Assembly: GCA_950295325.1 (NCBI GenBank)
Contig: OX485805.1
Location: forward strand, 29,437,501 to 29,501,500
Source of the DNA: Polytrichum commune
Lineage: Eukaryota > Streptophyta > Polytrichopsida > Polytrichales > Polytrichaceae
DNA: 64,000 bases
Reading direction: 5' to 3'
The notes under the pieces: model-generated
What the model was told of the DNA's origin: nothing
What the model saw: the letters and a program-made list of their open reading frames with translations, nothing else
The model's database searches: none
Position numbers and translations under genes: made by a program
Shown here: positions 20,850 to 32,769 of the stretch, piece by piece
Layout of the letters: the number at the start of each line of letters is the position of its first letter
How positions within the stretch are numbered: the stretch's first letter is position 1

Positions 20850-21340
20850 GCGGGGCTCCACCTCCCCTCAAAGTGAGTGTTTTTACGTACCTTGGTTCCT
20901 ATTTCATTTTGGCATTGACTTTTTGGCCTCTGTCTCAAATTTTATATATATATATGTCCTAGGAGAAGTGGGTGCAATGAGTCAAATTATCCATTTTAGG
21001 TCAATTGGCCGTTTTAGCTCATTGCAAAGAACATCAACCCAAGGAAAGGGTTGTACATAAAAATACATAAAAATACTGCTTCATTAAATGGGTAACATCA
21101 CCCAATTTTTTGGATGATGTCACCTGTTTCTCACCCATTTAAAAAATGGACCGGCACAGGCACATGTACCTTCTCCCTTAGGCACCACAAGCGGTACCAG
21201 AGAGGACATAACTAAGCACGGAGAAGATCATGAGCTCCCTTTCTGTCTGCACAAACTTTCAGAAAGTTTGTGAACGAAAGCTAGATCGATCGATCTTAAG
21301 TTGGCGCTTAATCTTGCACAAACTTATACGTACTCATCAA
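20850..21340. other. Intergenic upstream of the receptor kinase
   Basis: Contains an end fragment of MITE family A (CCTAGGAGAAGTGGGTG, 20958) and a short inverted repeat (AAACTTTCAGAAAGTTTGTG, 21252). No gene. Confidence 0.4.
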
Positions 21341-21343
21341 ACA

Positions 21344-22050
21344 TTCATTTTCTAGAAGAGTTTGAAGACTTTGCCTGGAATCGCGCGGTAGGTTAGGTCG
21401 GCTACTTGCACATTGAGAGATTTTTATGAATGCGAAAGGAAGGAAGGCTTAGCCCTGTATCACGGTCAAGGTTTACGCTAGATATATGTGATCTCCATCA
21501 CGTCTTTTAAGGTCCGACCGGAGCTAACTCAAGAATATGAAGAAAGATTTAGCTTCGTTGTCGACTGCCGTGTCTATTTGCAGAGATTATGTTTGATCAT
21601 GACTTCCTGGTCGATTGCTATGGATGAACTGCTCGAAGTTCAGACGCGGCTACCAGAGAAATTTTTAACACTTTTCATGATTAATAAATTAGCTCTTTGT
21701 GCGAACTTGTACTGAGATATTCATTTCCATGAGAAACTGAAGACTCCGCCTGGTGTCGGTAGGTTGGAATTGCTACTTGCAGTTCAGAGGTCTATGAATC
21801 TGGAAGGCAGGAAGCCTTAGCCCAGTTATATCATGGCCTAGTTATACAATAGGTTTAGGTGATCTCCAATGTCCATGTCTTTTAAGGACCGACCGAAGCT
21901 AGGTGAAGAATGTTCAGAGAAAAAATCAGCTTCGTTGTCGACGGCCGTGACTATTTTGCAGAGATTACATTGATGGTTTTCTGCTTGATTGCTTTAGAAG
22001 TAGTTCAATGTTTTACAGTATTCTTCATAAGCACTGACCATATTATGAGA
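21344..22050 (+). repeat. Tandem duplication, about 375 bp unit, upstream of the kinase
   Basis: Copy 1 is about 21344-21715 and copy 2 about 21718-22050. Shared blocks in order: TGAAGACT(T/C)(T/C)GCCTGG, GGTAGGTT, CTACTTGCA, GGAAGCCTTAGCCC-like, GTGATCTCCA, GTCTTTTAAGG(T/A)CCGACCG and CTTCGTTGTCGAC(T/G)GCCGTG. Divergence is considerable, so the duplication is old. Confidence 0.6.
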
Positions 22051-22238
22051 GACCCGTTTAGTTTCTCTCGAATCACTTCATCCGAGTGACAACCGTGGCC
22101 AGAAATTTCAGAAAACCTTAATTAGTACAGATCAACTACCGTGTGCATTGGCATCATGACTGGTCGCAAAACTTAGAGAACATTTAGTTCATCTTGAAGG
22201 AATTAGTAGAGAGTTGCGAGTACTCGGCCGACCTTGAT

Positions 22239-22527
22239 GTTGCACAGTAATCAGCTTACCAAAATACTCTTCGACTAGGTCTAGTGCCTATCGGTAAGTT
22301 GCGAAAAAAGGAAAAAAATTTACCTAGTATTTTTGACCGCAAATTCTAGTTTTGAGTTGCACTACGTTCGTTAGTTTAAGTTGCACAGTAATCAGATTAC
22401 CAAAATTCTCCTCGACTAAGTCTAGTGGTTGTCGGTAAGTTGCGAAAATAGGAAAAAAATTTACCTAGTAAGTGGTTGCCCTCAAATTCTAGTTTTGAGT
22501 TGCACTACGTTCGTTAGTTTAAGTTGC
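22239..22527 (+). repeat. Tandem duplication, 141 bp unit, just before the kinase start
   Basis: Copies 22239-22379 and 22380 to about 22527 share GTTGCACAGTAATCAG, CTCGACTA(G/A)GTCTAGTG, TCGGTAAGTTGCGAAAA and TTGCACTACGTTCGTTAG. The copies are close to identical and end about 55 bp before the ATG, so they probably sit in the promoter or 5' leader. Confidence 0.8.
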
Positions 22528-22580
22528 AGGCCTGTCAATGATATGATTTTTTTCAGCAGAATTTGAGAACCACGACATCA

Positions 22581-25500
22581 ATGGATTATTCCCAGGCTCG
22601 GTTCCGTCGATTTCTCTTCTTGTTTTTGACAACCTTATGCATATTGTTCCAAACGGCAACATGCCAATCCTCGAGCAACATGACGGTGAATGGAACATTG
22701 GTTGCAAGCAAGAAACAAACGTTGGTGTCGCCAGGCGGAATTTTTGCGCTGGGTTTCTATGCGGGGATACAATCGTCGTCAAATGGAGCGAATCATGATC
22801 CAATTTACACGCTCGCTATTTGGTACGTACAATCTCCAAATACGGTGGTTTGGCTGGCCGACCGGTCCATGAACTTGAACAGTAGTGCGACCCTTTCACT
22901 GACTGCCCAGGGATTCCAAGTTTATTCCTCCGGGAAAAATTTGTCCGCGGAACCCATTTGGACTTCCCAACCAACAATGGTAAGTGTTTGATTTTCATGC
23001 ACTTCCAGTTCTAAATATTAGACTTTTGTAGAAATCTGCACGTATAGAATGTGGCACAAAACCAGTACGCATCCTTGAGCTGTGGAGAGGAGGCTTAAGA
23101 GCAAGCAACATGGATAAGAAGGTTGAATAATGATTTTGTTGCTCCCCTCCTCTTCTATTGTGTAGCTTTTTGATTGCTCTTTTCACTACATGAACTACAG
23201 GGTCTCACCAATTGTTCCATTGCACTAGATGGCTTTGATCTAGGATAAAATGGATTGAAAACTTGTGATTATAGTCGATCATAAAACCATCACTACCAGC
23301 ATGTATATGAGTCAATGGCAATCGTCTCCTGTCACTAGAAGAAATATGCAAATCAACCATTATGGAAGGTTTACAGATTTATTAGTGACAGAGGATGATT
23401 TTGGTTTACAGATTTATTAGTGACATAGGATGATTTTGTAGTGAACATGTTAATTAATACCTCTTATGCTTGTTGTGCAACTAATGGAAGTGAACCAATG
23501 TTAAGACCAAGTGATCCTCATAGTGTTTAGAGGAAGTAATGATTCCCAAGTCGGATATTTGCCCCAACATTTAATGACTTCAATAAAAATCTATGGAAGA
23601 TGACTATCAACTAGGTTAGTCAACGCAACATTGAACGCTTAAGAATGGAACATGGTTGCCAAGTAACTTGGTAACTGCACACATAGGTATAAGTATCATC
23701 GCAAAAAAATTTAAAAGGACTTCTCCTTTGCACTAGTACAATGACCAAAAGTAATTTACATTTTAAAAGCCATGTCACCACACGTTGCTAATTTACTCTT
23801 GTTATGACATGGAATATTTTTTTGATTTTTTTGGTTTGTCAATCCCTTTTGCTAAATCTTTTTGACATGGAAGAGGGGTTAGTACTAAATTAAGCTAATG
23901 AATCACACATACCTAACAACTAGGGGACCCAAGCGAGTTATACTGAAGACAACGCATAAAATCCAAACAATTCTCACAATGTTGGAATTTGTGTCTTTAA
24001 ATGATTTGCAGCCAAGTATAGTTGTTAGCAAGGCCATCATGTTGGACACAGGAAACCTCGTCCTCCTCAACTCCACCAACCAGGTTTTGTGGCAGAGCTT
24101 TGACACCCCCACCAACACTCTCCTGCCCGGTCAACTTTACAAGGCCTCTTCCAACATGGCCATGTACGCATGGCAGGACTTCGGAAACTGGACACAAAGC
24201 AGATACTACCTGAGTTGGAGCACCGATGGCACCCTCGGGGGTTACTACCAGACGCCTTTCACAAACCATGCTCCCATCTGGTACGAGAAATTGGGTGAAA
24301 CTGGTCTAAGCTAGATGATGCAAAAACCATACCAACTCGTTTTGAGTGCTACTTAAGTATAGACATTGTTATTATGCTTTTGAAAGTGAAATGATTCTTG
24401 TTAGCAGTACACATCAAGAGATCCCAACGCACCAAAGCATGTCTAGTTTGAATCTTGTATGTAAAAATTATAAAGGTTCAAAGTTTCTTTGGTAGATGAC
24501 TCAAAACCAACATGGCAATCTCATGTTAAAGGGTGTTAGTTTTGGGTGAGCTGTTGATTTGAAGTGGTAACACCATTTAACTTAGATTTGAAGTGGTAAC
24601 ACCATTTAACTTAGATTTGAAGTGGTAACACCATTTAACTTAGATTCGTAGAGTAATACAGTTGACAATCTGTCTAAAACTTGTTGTGATGGCTGAAATG
24701 TTGTAAGAACTATCCTAACTTCACAAAAATGTCATACATACGATCAAATCCTCCACAAGAAGAAGAAATGTTTTTAAACGATAAGCTCCTGAATTGGACT
24801 AAACTTTTTAAAGCAGTTTTGGGGAGATTTTGCTTTGGCCTTTAGAAGTTAACATGAATTGGTTAATTCTTCACCTCAACCAGCTCATCTGTTACTAGCC
24901 ACTGGATATGCTTTTTTGCAGGTACGACGCGATTTCCAACTCAAACTTTACGTACGCGGTGTTAACGGCCGATGGGCAGCTCGTTGTGAGCTACAACTCG
25001 CAAAACAACATCACAATTGGCCCCAGCAGTAATACGGGAACTAGTCAGGTAAGCAGGCCTGATCGGGTGAATGATCTCTAATTGGACACTTGTTCTTTAC
25101 TTGGTGTGAGGTTAGGTGAGGTTCTAAGGATAAACACACCAAAAAACATCATGTGTTTAAATGAGAATGGACTATGTCCGTGCTCAAATTTTGTTAAATT
25201 TTCTGGTAATCAACGTATTTCGGGGGTATCTATGTGACTAATCAAGAAGAAAGAGATTACTTCTCTATAATAATCAACAATGTATTAATATTAAATGAGC
25301 TCCACAAAGTATGAGGGAAATGGCTACGACTCTCAATGTAGATGTGGTACTCATCTTGTAATAGTACTCATAGTATTCTTAAAGTCTGGTGTAGTGAGTG
25401 TTCACCCTAGATAAGCATCTTGAAGAGTGTACACTCCTTGAGATTCCTTGTGAGCAAGTTCCCTTCAAATCGGTCTTGGTAGATGTGAAAAGGCTCTGTC

Positions 25501-28500
25501 CGAATATATGGAACAATGAGGTGTGGAGTAATGAGAGCTTGCCATTTGACAATGCTTGGCATTCATGCATCATGTAATTTAAAAGCCTTGATTCTTGGAA
25601 GATTTATTCTTACAGCTAAAATAGAGTGAGAACGTCCTACACATGCTTAAGAATGCTATGCTAATTGCATGTTTAACAACCTCTACAAGTGGACTAAATG
25701 GAAAATTTGGGATATTAACTCAGACGAACCCGTTGCGGCGTTTTGTTATCGACTCCGATGGGAATATCCGCATTTACAGCTGGGTCACCACTTCTTCCCC
25801 TGCATATTGGAACGCCACATACACAGATCTACCATATTTATGTGACGTTTATAACTATTGTGGCGACTACGGAATTTGCACCCCATCAAGTGACCCAGTA
25901 GCCTGCACTTGTCCCGAGGGCTTCCAACCTGCTTCGAATAATTCGAATTATAACGCGACGCTTCCAAACCAAGGTTGCCAAAGAACCGAGGACCTAATAA
26001 TCGGTAGTAGTTCTTCGGCATCGCCATCATCATCATCAACGTGCAATATTAGTAGTAACGTCACCGCCAACACTTACTTTGAGCAGCTCGAGTCCGTCGA
26101 CTATTCGTTTGACATAGATCTGATCTCGTATCAAAGCGTGTACGTGAGTTCTTGCGAGCAACAATGCTTGGCATCGTGCACGTGTGTGGCTATCGTGGTG
26201 TCTTTGCCGGACGTTTCAACCGGGATCGTAGCAACTTGTTGGCTCAAAGAGGCACCCCTCCTCGACGGCCGACGTACCCCCCGCGGGGGAGCACGAACAA
26301 CATATCTCCGGTTTTCTAGCTATAATGCGACGAATAACGGTAGCCGTATTATTGCGAATGGGGGGACTCTCTCTCGGGACCAGAAACTTAGAATCGGAAT
26401 CATCACGCTCGGCGCGATGTTCCTCGTGCTTGCGGGAGGTTTGTGTGTGATCGTGGGGTTAGCGCTAATCCGGAAGCACAAGAGCGGCCGGTTTCGGAGA
26501 TTGGAGGCCAAGTGGGTTGCGGCAAAAGGGGTGACGATAAGCTTCACGTACGAGGAGGTTCGGTGGATGACGCGGGACTTTGCGGAGGAGATTGGGAGAG
26601 GGGGTCACGGGTCCATTTTCAAGGGCGAAGTGGCCCCTGGAGGTGAGACCCACCTTGTGGCCGTGAAACGGCTCGACAAGTTGGGCCCCCGCGACGACGA
26701 ATTTGTGAACGAGGTGAACACAGTCGGGTGCATCCATCACGTGAACCTTGTGAAACTCCACGGCTTTTGCGCGGACGCCGCCGCCCCAAATCACCAGAAG
26801 TTCTTGGTGTACGAGTATGTGGAGAACAGCTCCCTCGACAAGGCCCTCTTCTCCCGGCCGCCGAGGGGCGTCAACTCAGGTTTTATAATAGCCAAATTTA
26901 TTTTCATTTTTGTTATGGGTGCTCAAACGTCGATGAATTTGTTGTTCTTGAAATACTGCAGCTCAAAAAGATGAACCTGATGATATCTTGTTAATGTGCC
27001 GGTGGACTTCCATGTTCACCACATGCAATGAATGAAAGTGTATTATAAAAGTGTCGTAGGATCTATAATGAAGCGATTTGCCTAGTAAACAGAAATGTGA
27101 TTTACTCTACCTTTTCGTATACCTAATTTTTACGTTTGACACTCTTACAATAACAACTACATGTTTAATCATGAAGTTTTAGAAGTTACAAGAGACTTAT
27201 TTTGTCAACAACCCTGTTTATTATCCATGAGTTGAAAGTAGTAGGATTGAAGTAAACTAGTAAGAATATAGAATGCGTTTGAGAGTATTTATGCGACTTC
27301 AATACATACACATTGCAAAACAAGTTAGTTGGGAGAAAATCGATTAGAAACGTATGATGACAACTTGAATTATTGTATGATCACATAGTCTGAGAGGCAA
27401 TGTGATTTAAAGACCACAGTAGAAGTATAATTATCACAAACAACATGTCAAGCTTGTCGATGCAAAAAGAATGTGTTCACAACTAGAAATGTGGGCTAAG
27501 GGTTCTTGCATCTTCTATCATAGGACCCCCGAAAAGGTAGATGTGCCTAATTCGGTGTCTGATCTTAAACAGGCGCCTATATTTGAGTAGTGTATGGTCA
27601 GGTGTGGATCTAAGAACAAACACCAAAAACGCAGGTGTTGAAAAGAGGTTGGACTAAGTGCTCAAATACTCAACATCATTGAGAAGACCTACATGATTAT
27701 ATAATAACTCAAAGAATCTTCATTTTGACAATGAAGAAGATATTCAATACGAGCTCGATCCATAAATTATGAGGAAAGTGGCTACAGGCACTATTTGGAT
27801 TTCCTAATCGATCTCATCTATAAGTCTCCATTTATTTAACATATTCATTCGTTGCCCCTCCAGGCCCCTTTCACAAGCCGTCGGAGAACACCACCTCGGC
27901 AGCGGCCGGATGGCCGATCCTCGAGTGGAGGACACGGTTCCGAATCGCGATCGAAACGGCCCGGGGCTTAGCATACCTCCACGAGGGTGTGCGTGACCAA
28001 CGCATCATCCATTGCGACATCAAACCGGAAAACATCTTGCTCGACACCAAAATGTCGGCAAAGGTCGCGGACTTTGGCCTTTCTCGCATCATGCGGAGGG
28101 AGCAAACGCGCACAATGACGATGAACATGCGCGGGACGTGCGGGTACATGGCGCCGGAGTGGACATCGCCCCACACGCCGATCACCGTGAAGATCGACGT
28201 GTACAGCTACGGGATGGTGTTATTAGAAATCGTGAGCGGGAGGCGCAACTTGAAAACCTCGTGCATACTCGATCTCGATGACGACCCCAAGGCCATGTTG
28301 AACATCCTCGACGCACCCGACTTCTTTTACCCGCAATGGGCTTTTGAGAAGCTCGAATTGGAAACGGACGCGTCGATACTTGAAGTGGTGGATCCCTCAT
28401 TGACGGGTGTCGTGGACATGAAGGAGGTCCGGCGGGCATTGCTTGTGGCGTTTTGGTGCATTCATCACAAGCCCGAACATCGGCCGACGATGTCGAAGGT

Positions 28501-28774
28501 GGTGCAAATGTTGGAGGGAGACATTCCCATTCAACAGCCGGTGCCTCGGCCGGGCATTCTCGATGAGTTGCACCCGGGTAGCCTTGTCAAGGGTCAAGGA
28601 TCGTCAAACTTGTTTGATTCTTCGGATCCGGTGAGTTCACATTCGACGTTGTATATCCGTAGGAATTCAGCCCCCTCGAACCCGGTTGCGTCTGATGACA
28701 GTAGTAAAAACCCAAGATTCATCGAGTCTGAAGGCCAAGTATCTTCGAGTGGTTCCATCCTTCATGGCAGATAA
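22581..28774 (+). CDS. G-type lectin S-receptor-like Ser/Thr kinase (5 exons)
   Basis: Exons 22581-22979, 24012-24280, 24922-25048, 25724-26879 and 27864-28774 join in phase to 953 residues. Order: signal peptide (1 to about 34, LFLFLTTLCILFQTATC), bulb-lectin domain (about 45-200, with TVVWLADR and MLDTGNLVLLNSTNQVLWQS), EGF-like region (about 305-333, six-Cys pattern CDVYNYCGDYGIC..CTC), PAN/apple-like Cys-rich region (about 372-463), membrane helix (489-513), kinase. The kinase has GRGGHGSIFKG (556-566), Lys580 in VAVK, HCDIKPEN (Asp702), DFG (720-722) and GYMAPEW. HCD instead of HRD makes it a non-RD kinase, the type common among immune receptors. It is closest in style to Arabidopsis At5g24080-type proteins. 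The ligand is unknown. The start is the first ATG (the upstream frame has no ATG). Intron-split lectin kinases are less usual, as many relatives are intronless. Confidence 0.88.
24556..24645 (+). repeat. Three perfect copies of a 30-bp unit in kinase intron 2
   Basis: The unit begins GATTTGAAGTGGTAACACC and ends TTTAACTTAG; it occurs at 24556, 24586 and 24616 with no differences seen. Recent slippage or duplication. Confidence 0.9.
25125..25350 (+). repeat. MITE family A relic in kinase intron 3
   Basis: Recognisable blocks AAGGATAAACACACCAAAAA, ATGTGTTTAAATGAGA and CAAAGTATGAGGGAAATGGC, with both termini decayed. Confidence 0.45.
27280..27500 (+). repeat. Repeat family F in kinase intron 4
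   Basis: Matches 43460-43660 in order: ACATGCACATTGCAAAACAA-like, a GAT-rich block, GCAATGTGATT(T/G)AA, a CACAACA block and CATGTC. Non-coding. Confidence 0.4.
27535..27835 (+). repeat. MITE family A copy in kinase intron 4
   Basis: Begins GGTAGATGTGCCTAATTCGG, contains AATCTTCATTTTGACAATGA and AAATTATGAGGAAAGTGGCT, and ends shortly before the exon 5 acceptor (27863). Confidence 0.6.
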
Positions 28775-28856
28775 GTGATTGCCATTTTATGCATCACTGG
28801 AGGTTGAAAGCTCGAAGATTTGAGAACCTAAAGGAAACTAGGAGCCTTTTCGGTTA

Positions 28857-29120
28857 AGGATCATCAAACTCATATAATTGGGATCCGTTGAGTACTACCA
28901 ACTCCCGAGTCACGTCCGTTGTTTATTCGTAAATATTTCCCCCCCTCGACTCCGGTGACTTTCTCATGACAGTTCCAAGATCCCGACGTCTGTCGCGTCT
29001 GAAGGCCAATTAATCTCGAATAGTTCCATCTTCAATGGACGGTGAGTGAACCCTTTTATACGGCACTACTAGAGGTTGAAATCTCGGAGATTGAGAGTCG
29101 AAGAAATTAGGAGCCTCTTA
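28857..29120 (+). pseudogene. Degraded tandem copy of the kinase 3' end
   Basis: Aligns to about 28593-28850 (last codons plus 3' flank): GGATC(G/A)TCAAACT, GGATCCG(G)TGAGT, the CCCCCTCGA.CCCGGT-like block, GTCTGAAGGCCAA, TCGA(G/A)TAGTTCCATC and ATGG(C/A)(A/C)G, then the flank GGTTGAAA(G/T)CTCG. Frame is lost by indels. It shows a tandem duplication of the 3' end of this gene or an adjacent dead paralogue. Confidence 0.75.
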
Positions 29121-30090
29121 TAGCTCGACATGCTTGTTCACCCAAGTCCACTTGTGACACTTGTCAAACAGCCAACTTTGAGAGTTGAAATTCTTACCAG
29201 GCTTACAATGTCCGAACGGGCCTTGACTATACATTGCTAAGCTCCACCTGCCATGTCCCACTTACCGCCATGCAAGAGAATAATACGGTCAAGAGTCAAG
29301 AATAAATATGTTGTGATTATGAAAAGGGCAGCCTAAATCTTAGTGTCGTAGTAAGGTGTCCATGGAACAGCTCTCTTATTTAAAAAGAGTCAGGGAGCAT
29401 GAGATTTAGCAATGTTATGGATGGATTTATGCATGTGAAACGTCTATGACAAGCTCTCAGTCAAAGTTTTAAGTAGCTACCTCATGTCAGGAAGGTTATT
29501 TTGGAAACGTTGAGAGTTCCATCTCTCGGTTTGTGGGCCACAAGCCGAGTGATTTTTGAGCAAATTTCTTATGCTTGACATGAACTCCAATTTTGTTTGG
29601 TAGCATTGTCCCCGTGACTTGCATCTCACTTTGAGCATGTCCACTTTACACTTGCTCAAACTAATGAGAGCTCGAGGATTGGTCAAGCTCACTGTAATAG
29701 AGTGAGCCTTCAATTATGTGTTACGTAAATCTAGACTTATTCATGAATATTGGACATAATGAAATTCTATATGTGCACTTCTATTAGCGGACCTTGTGAT
29801 AGAAATGACAACGACTAATGCTAGATGTGAACTGCATCTCTTGTTGTAGCACGTGTTAGTTACATGCACATTGTGTTATTTGTGAAAGAAATACACATCT
29901 AAAGAAAATATTAGGTCATATTGCTTCTCAAAGTATATGTATTTGAAATTCTCATCACATTCTTCTAGTTTCTTCCTACAAATGATTTATTTTGCAATGT
30001 GCATGTCCCAACTGTACAAAAAATACTCTCAGTTGCATTATGAGTTATGCACAAGTGGTTTTCCCTTATGTATTTAAATCTTACTCTTTA
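29121..30090. other. Intergenic between kinase relics
   Basis: AT-rich with no recognised gene. AATAAA at 29301-29306 could serve as a poly(A) signal but is far from the stop codon. Confidence 0.35.
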
Positions 30091-30093
30091 GAT

Positions 30094-30210
30094 AAAAGCT
30101 CAAACATCAGAGGCTACCATGTCAGAGGTGGTGTCAATGTTTAAAAGGTCAGAATAGCTGGTGCCACAAGCTGGAATTCTTGATGAATTGCATGTGAGTA
30201 GCCTTTGTTT
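30094..30210 (+). pseudogene. Second relic of a lectin-kinase C-terminus
   Basis: Reads TSEATMSEVVSMFKRSE, stop, LVPQAGILDELHVSSL. This matches the intact gene's HRPTMSKVVQMLEGDIP..PVPRPGILDELHPGSL. An in-frame TAG and an unrelated upstream flank mark it as dead. More diverged than the 28.9-kb copy. Confidence 0.75.
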
Positions 30211-31320
30211 TTATTTAGGATCACAGTCGTTAATTCAGATTGTAGTTTGAGCAAGTGCAAAATGGCCATGGTTGACCTAGAGGATGTTCCATGTTGAGCA
30301 ACCCTAAGTAAGCTGGTGTCTCTTCTACCACCCAATAACAGTAAATTTTTGCATGTTTTAAATTTGGCCATCATATTTAGAGATATAAAGACATTGGTTT
30401 GTATTTGATAAACCTAATAAATTTGAACTCAACCAACCAAAAAACCAAAAGAAAGATTAATTGAGACCTTTGGATTTTGGGTCATTGGGAAACCATTTTA
30501 TCGCTTGTTAATTGTGGGCATCTCCAATACCAAATACAAATTTGTCCACTGGATCAAATCAGCAATTGTCTCATGCATTTTTCATTTTGCAATTGCAATC
30601 ACACATATTTTCATTTCAAGTTTTAAAAATAACGTTGAAATACAAAAGTCAGATTGAAGATTATCCAACTCTTAAATGATCACAAACACCCTCCCAATCA
30701 TGTGAACAATGAAACCTAGAGTGATGTTTTATTATTATTTTGAGCACATAGTCCAATCTCATCATAACACATGTCTTTTTGGTGTCCATGTTTGACTATG
30801 GGCCTCGATATATACCACTTATATACATGTATTCAATTCAGAACAAGGTACAAGGTGCTAAAACCAACACTCCACCCTAAAATCTTGCACAATTAACACG
30901 TATGGATTCAGAGAATGTTTACCACCTTTCCATCAAACTACCCTAACGATTAAAATGGGTACTCCAACAATAAATATTTGAACCCTTATAACTTTTGCAC
31001 ATTACAAAATCCAAAAACAAAAACATACTTTGGTGCGTTGGAAACCCCTTTCATTTGCTAACAAGAAACTTCTAGGATTTAATCAATCTAGTTATAATAT
31101 CTTTACTCAACACTTGAGATGACAGTTTTAGCACCCTCTACCTTAGTGACCACATCATACCCACACCAATGTCAACACTTACGTATATTAATTCACTAGG
31201 GATACTGCAATATCGTGGCCCAAGAATGCGGGAGTGCAAGTAAAGTAATGTCAGTGGCCTGCAGGCCTGGGGTGGAACTGGGCCAATACACACACACACA
31301 CACCAATGACCGCGAAGAAT
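30211..31320. other. Intergenic
   Basis: Contains a short MITE family A fragment on the minus strand at about 30730-30840 (TTTGAGCACATAGTCCAATC, ACACATGTCTTTTTGGTG). Otherwise nothing recognised; a (CA)n tract lies at 31290-31304. Confidence 0.4.
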
Positions 31321-31324
31321 CAAC

Positions 31325-31925
31325 CAATTTAGTTACAGAGGAACCGGTTGAGTATGAGAGATAACCGGTTGAAGTTCCAGACTTCACGAAAATCATCGAT
31401 CGTCTTAGAGTAATCTATAGAATGTATCTCTAAGAGCGTCCCCACCAGACCGGGTACACGCCAAATAGAGTATATAATATTTTATACCTTTGGGGAGCCC
31501 TCCATCTTGGGCGGGGCAGCTCATCTTGAGTCAGAGCCCATCAAAGCCTAGGCATACCCCCGGTATAATTAGGAAGCAATCAATAAGACAACGACACCTA
31601 TTATCTGACATGGGATAAAGTAGGATATCGGAGTATCTGATATTAAAGTAATCTCTTGGCGGGCCGGAGGAGGGCCGCCATATGAACCATTTATGGCGGG
31701 GGAAGGCCCTTACTATGCCCGGGCCGGTTCTAAATTATGCCGGACCGGACATTGGTGGGGCTCAATTTATGCCGGTACCGCCACCTAAGAACCCGGGATG
31801 CCCCATTTTTGGCGTTGGCATGCCCTATGCCCGGTCTGGTGGGGACGCTCTAATTATCAACACAAAACACCAAAAGATGTCACCATGTAACCAGTTTGAC
31901 TTGGAAACAATGATCAGGCAGAATC
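31325..31925 (+). repeat. Repeat family B copy, split by a Tourist-like MITE
   Basis: The left part, 31325-31433, has GAACCGGTTGAGTATGAGAG and ATAACCGGTTGAAGTTCCAG; the right part, 31851-31925, has CACCAAAAGATGTCACCATG and AACCAGTTTGACTTGG. Between them lies the inserted element 31434-31850. Confidence 0.6.
31434..31850. mobile_element. Tourist-like (PIF/Harbinger) MITE, 417 bp
   Basis: The 21-bp terminal inverted repeats are essentially perfect (left GAGCGTCCCCACCAGACCGG; right is its exact inverse) with the 3-bp target duplication TAA (31431-31433, 31851-31853). The interior is GC-rich and partly palindromic, with GGCCGGAGGAGGGCC. The open frame across it is not a gene. Confidence 0.85.
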
Positions 31926-32400
31926 GGCAGTGAGTTACGAATGAACCAGTTGAGTTTGAGAAAAAACGGGTTGAATTTCAAGACTGCGGGAAAATTACAG
32001 ATCGTTTTAGAGGAATTTACAGAATATACCCCAATTTAATAAAGGAAACCCAAAGGATGTCAACATGTAACCTGTTGGGCTTGCAAACACTAGGATCTCA
32101 ACCGATTATGCTCAAAAATCTCCCCGACCACTGGATCCTAGTGTTTCCAAGCAGTAATCGGTTGAGATCCTAGTGTTTGTAAGTCCAACCAGTTACATGT
32201 TGACATCCTCCGGTTTTCCTTTATTAAATTGAGGCATATTCTATAAATTCCTCTAAAATGATCCGTAATTTTCGTGCAGTCTTGAACTTCAACCGGTTAT
32301 TTCTCAAGCTCAACCTGTTCATCTGTAACAAACTGCCGGTTCTTCCCGATCATAGCTAGGATCTCAACAGATTATGCTCAAAATTCTCCCTGGACACTGA
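31926..32400. repeat. Two head-to-head copies of repeat family B
   Basis: 31926-32120 (plus) and 32125-32400 (minus) form an inverted repeat. Paired blocks: AGATCGTTTTAGAGGAATTT with AATTCCTCTAAAATGATCCG, GATGTCAACATGTAACCTGT with CCAGTTACATGTTGACATCC, and GGATCTCAACCGATTATGC on both sides. Confidence 0.65.
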
Positions 32401-32769
32401 CACACAGGGGCCAATAATTTACCATTTTTCCCCTTCGGATTCGAAGTCAATGCAATTACTGAGTAGGTACTTCGGCTTACACTGCGAGGGGATGAGGTGT
32501 GCCACATGGGTGAGGGCATGGGGCTCATACAATCAATTAAAGTTGACCAGCTTCATAACAATTATATACCTCAGCTGCGCGCCTTGAAACCCTTTGATTC
32601 ACACCGCAAGCAAAGTACTGTACTGTAACTATAATATATAAGGTGCTCCATTACCGAGAACGTAGTTACTGCACTGTACATGTACATCTAAATTAGTGTA
32701 GACTACATTATTCTTCGATAGACTCTCGTAAATGACATCGTAACCACTTGATGGCCATCAATGAAGATA
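32401..32769. other. Intergenic
   Basis: No gene seen between the family B pair and the second pogo copy. Confidence 0.4.

Noticed and set aside
24281-24314. Alternative 5' splice sites for kinase exon 2 at 24295 and 24304
   Set aside because: Both leave one spare base and would put exon 3 out of frame; only GT at 24281 (TCTG/GTACGA) restores the frame, giving IW-YDAISN.
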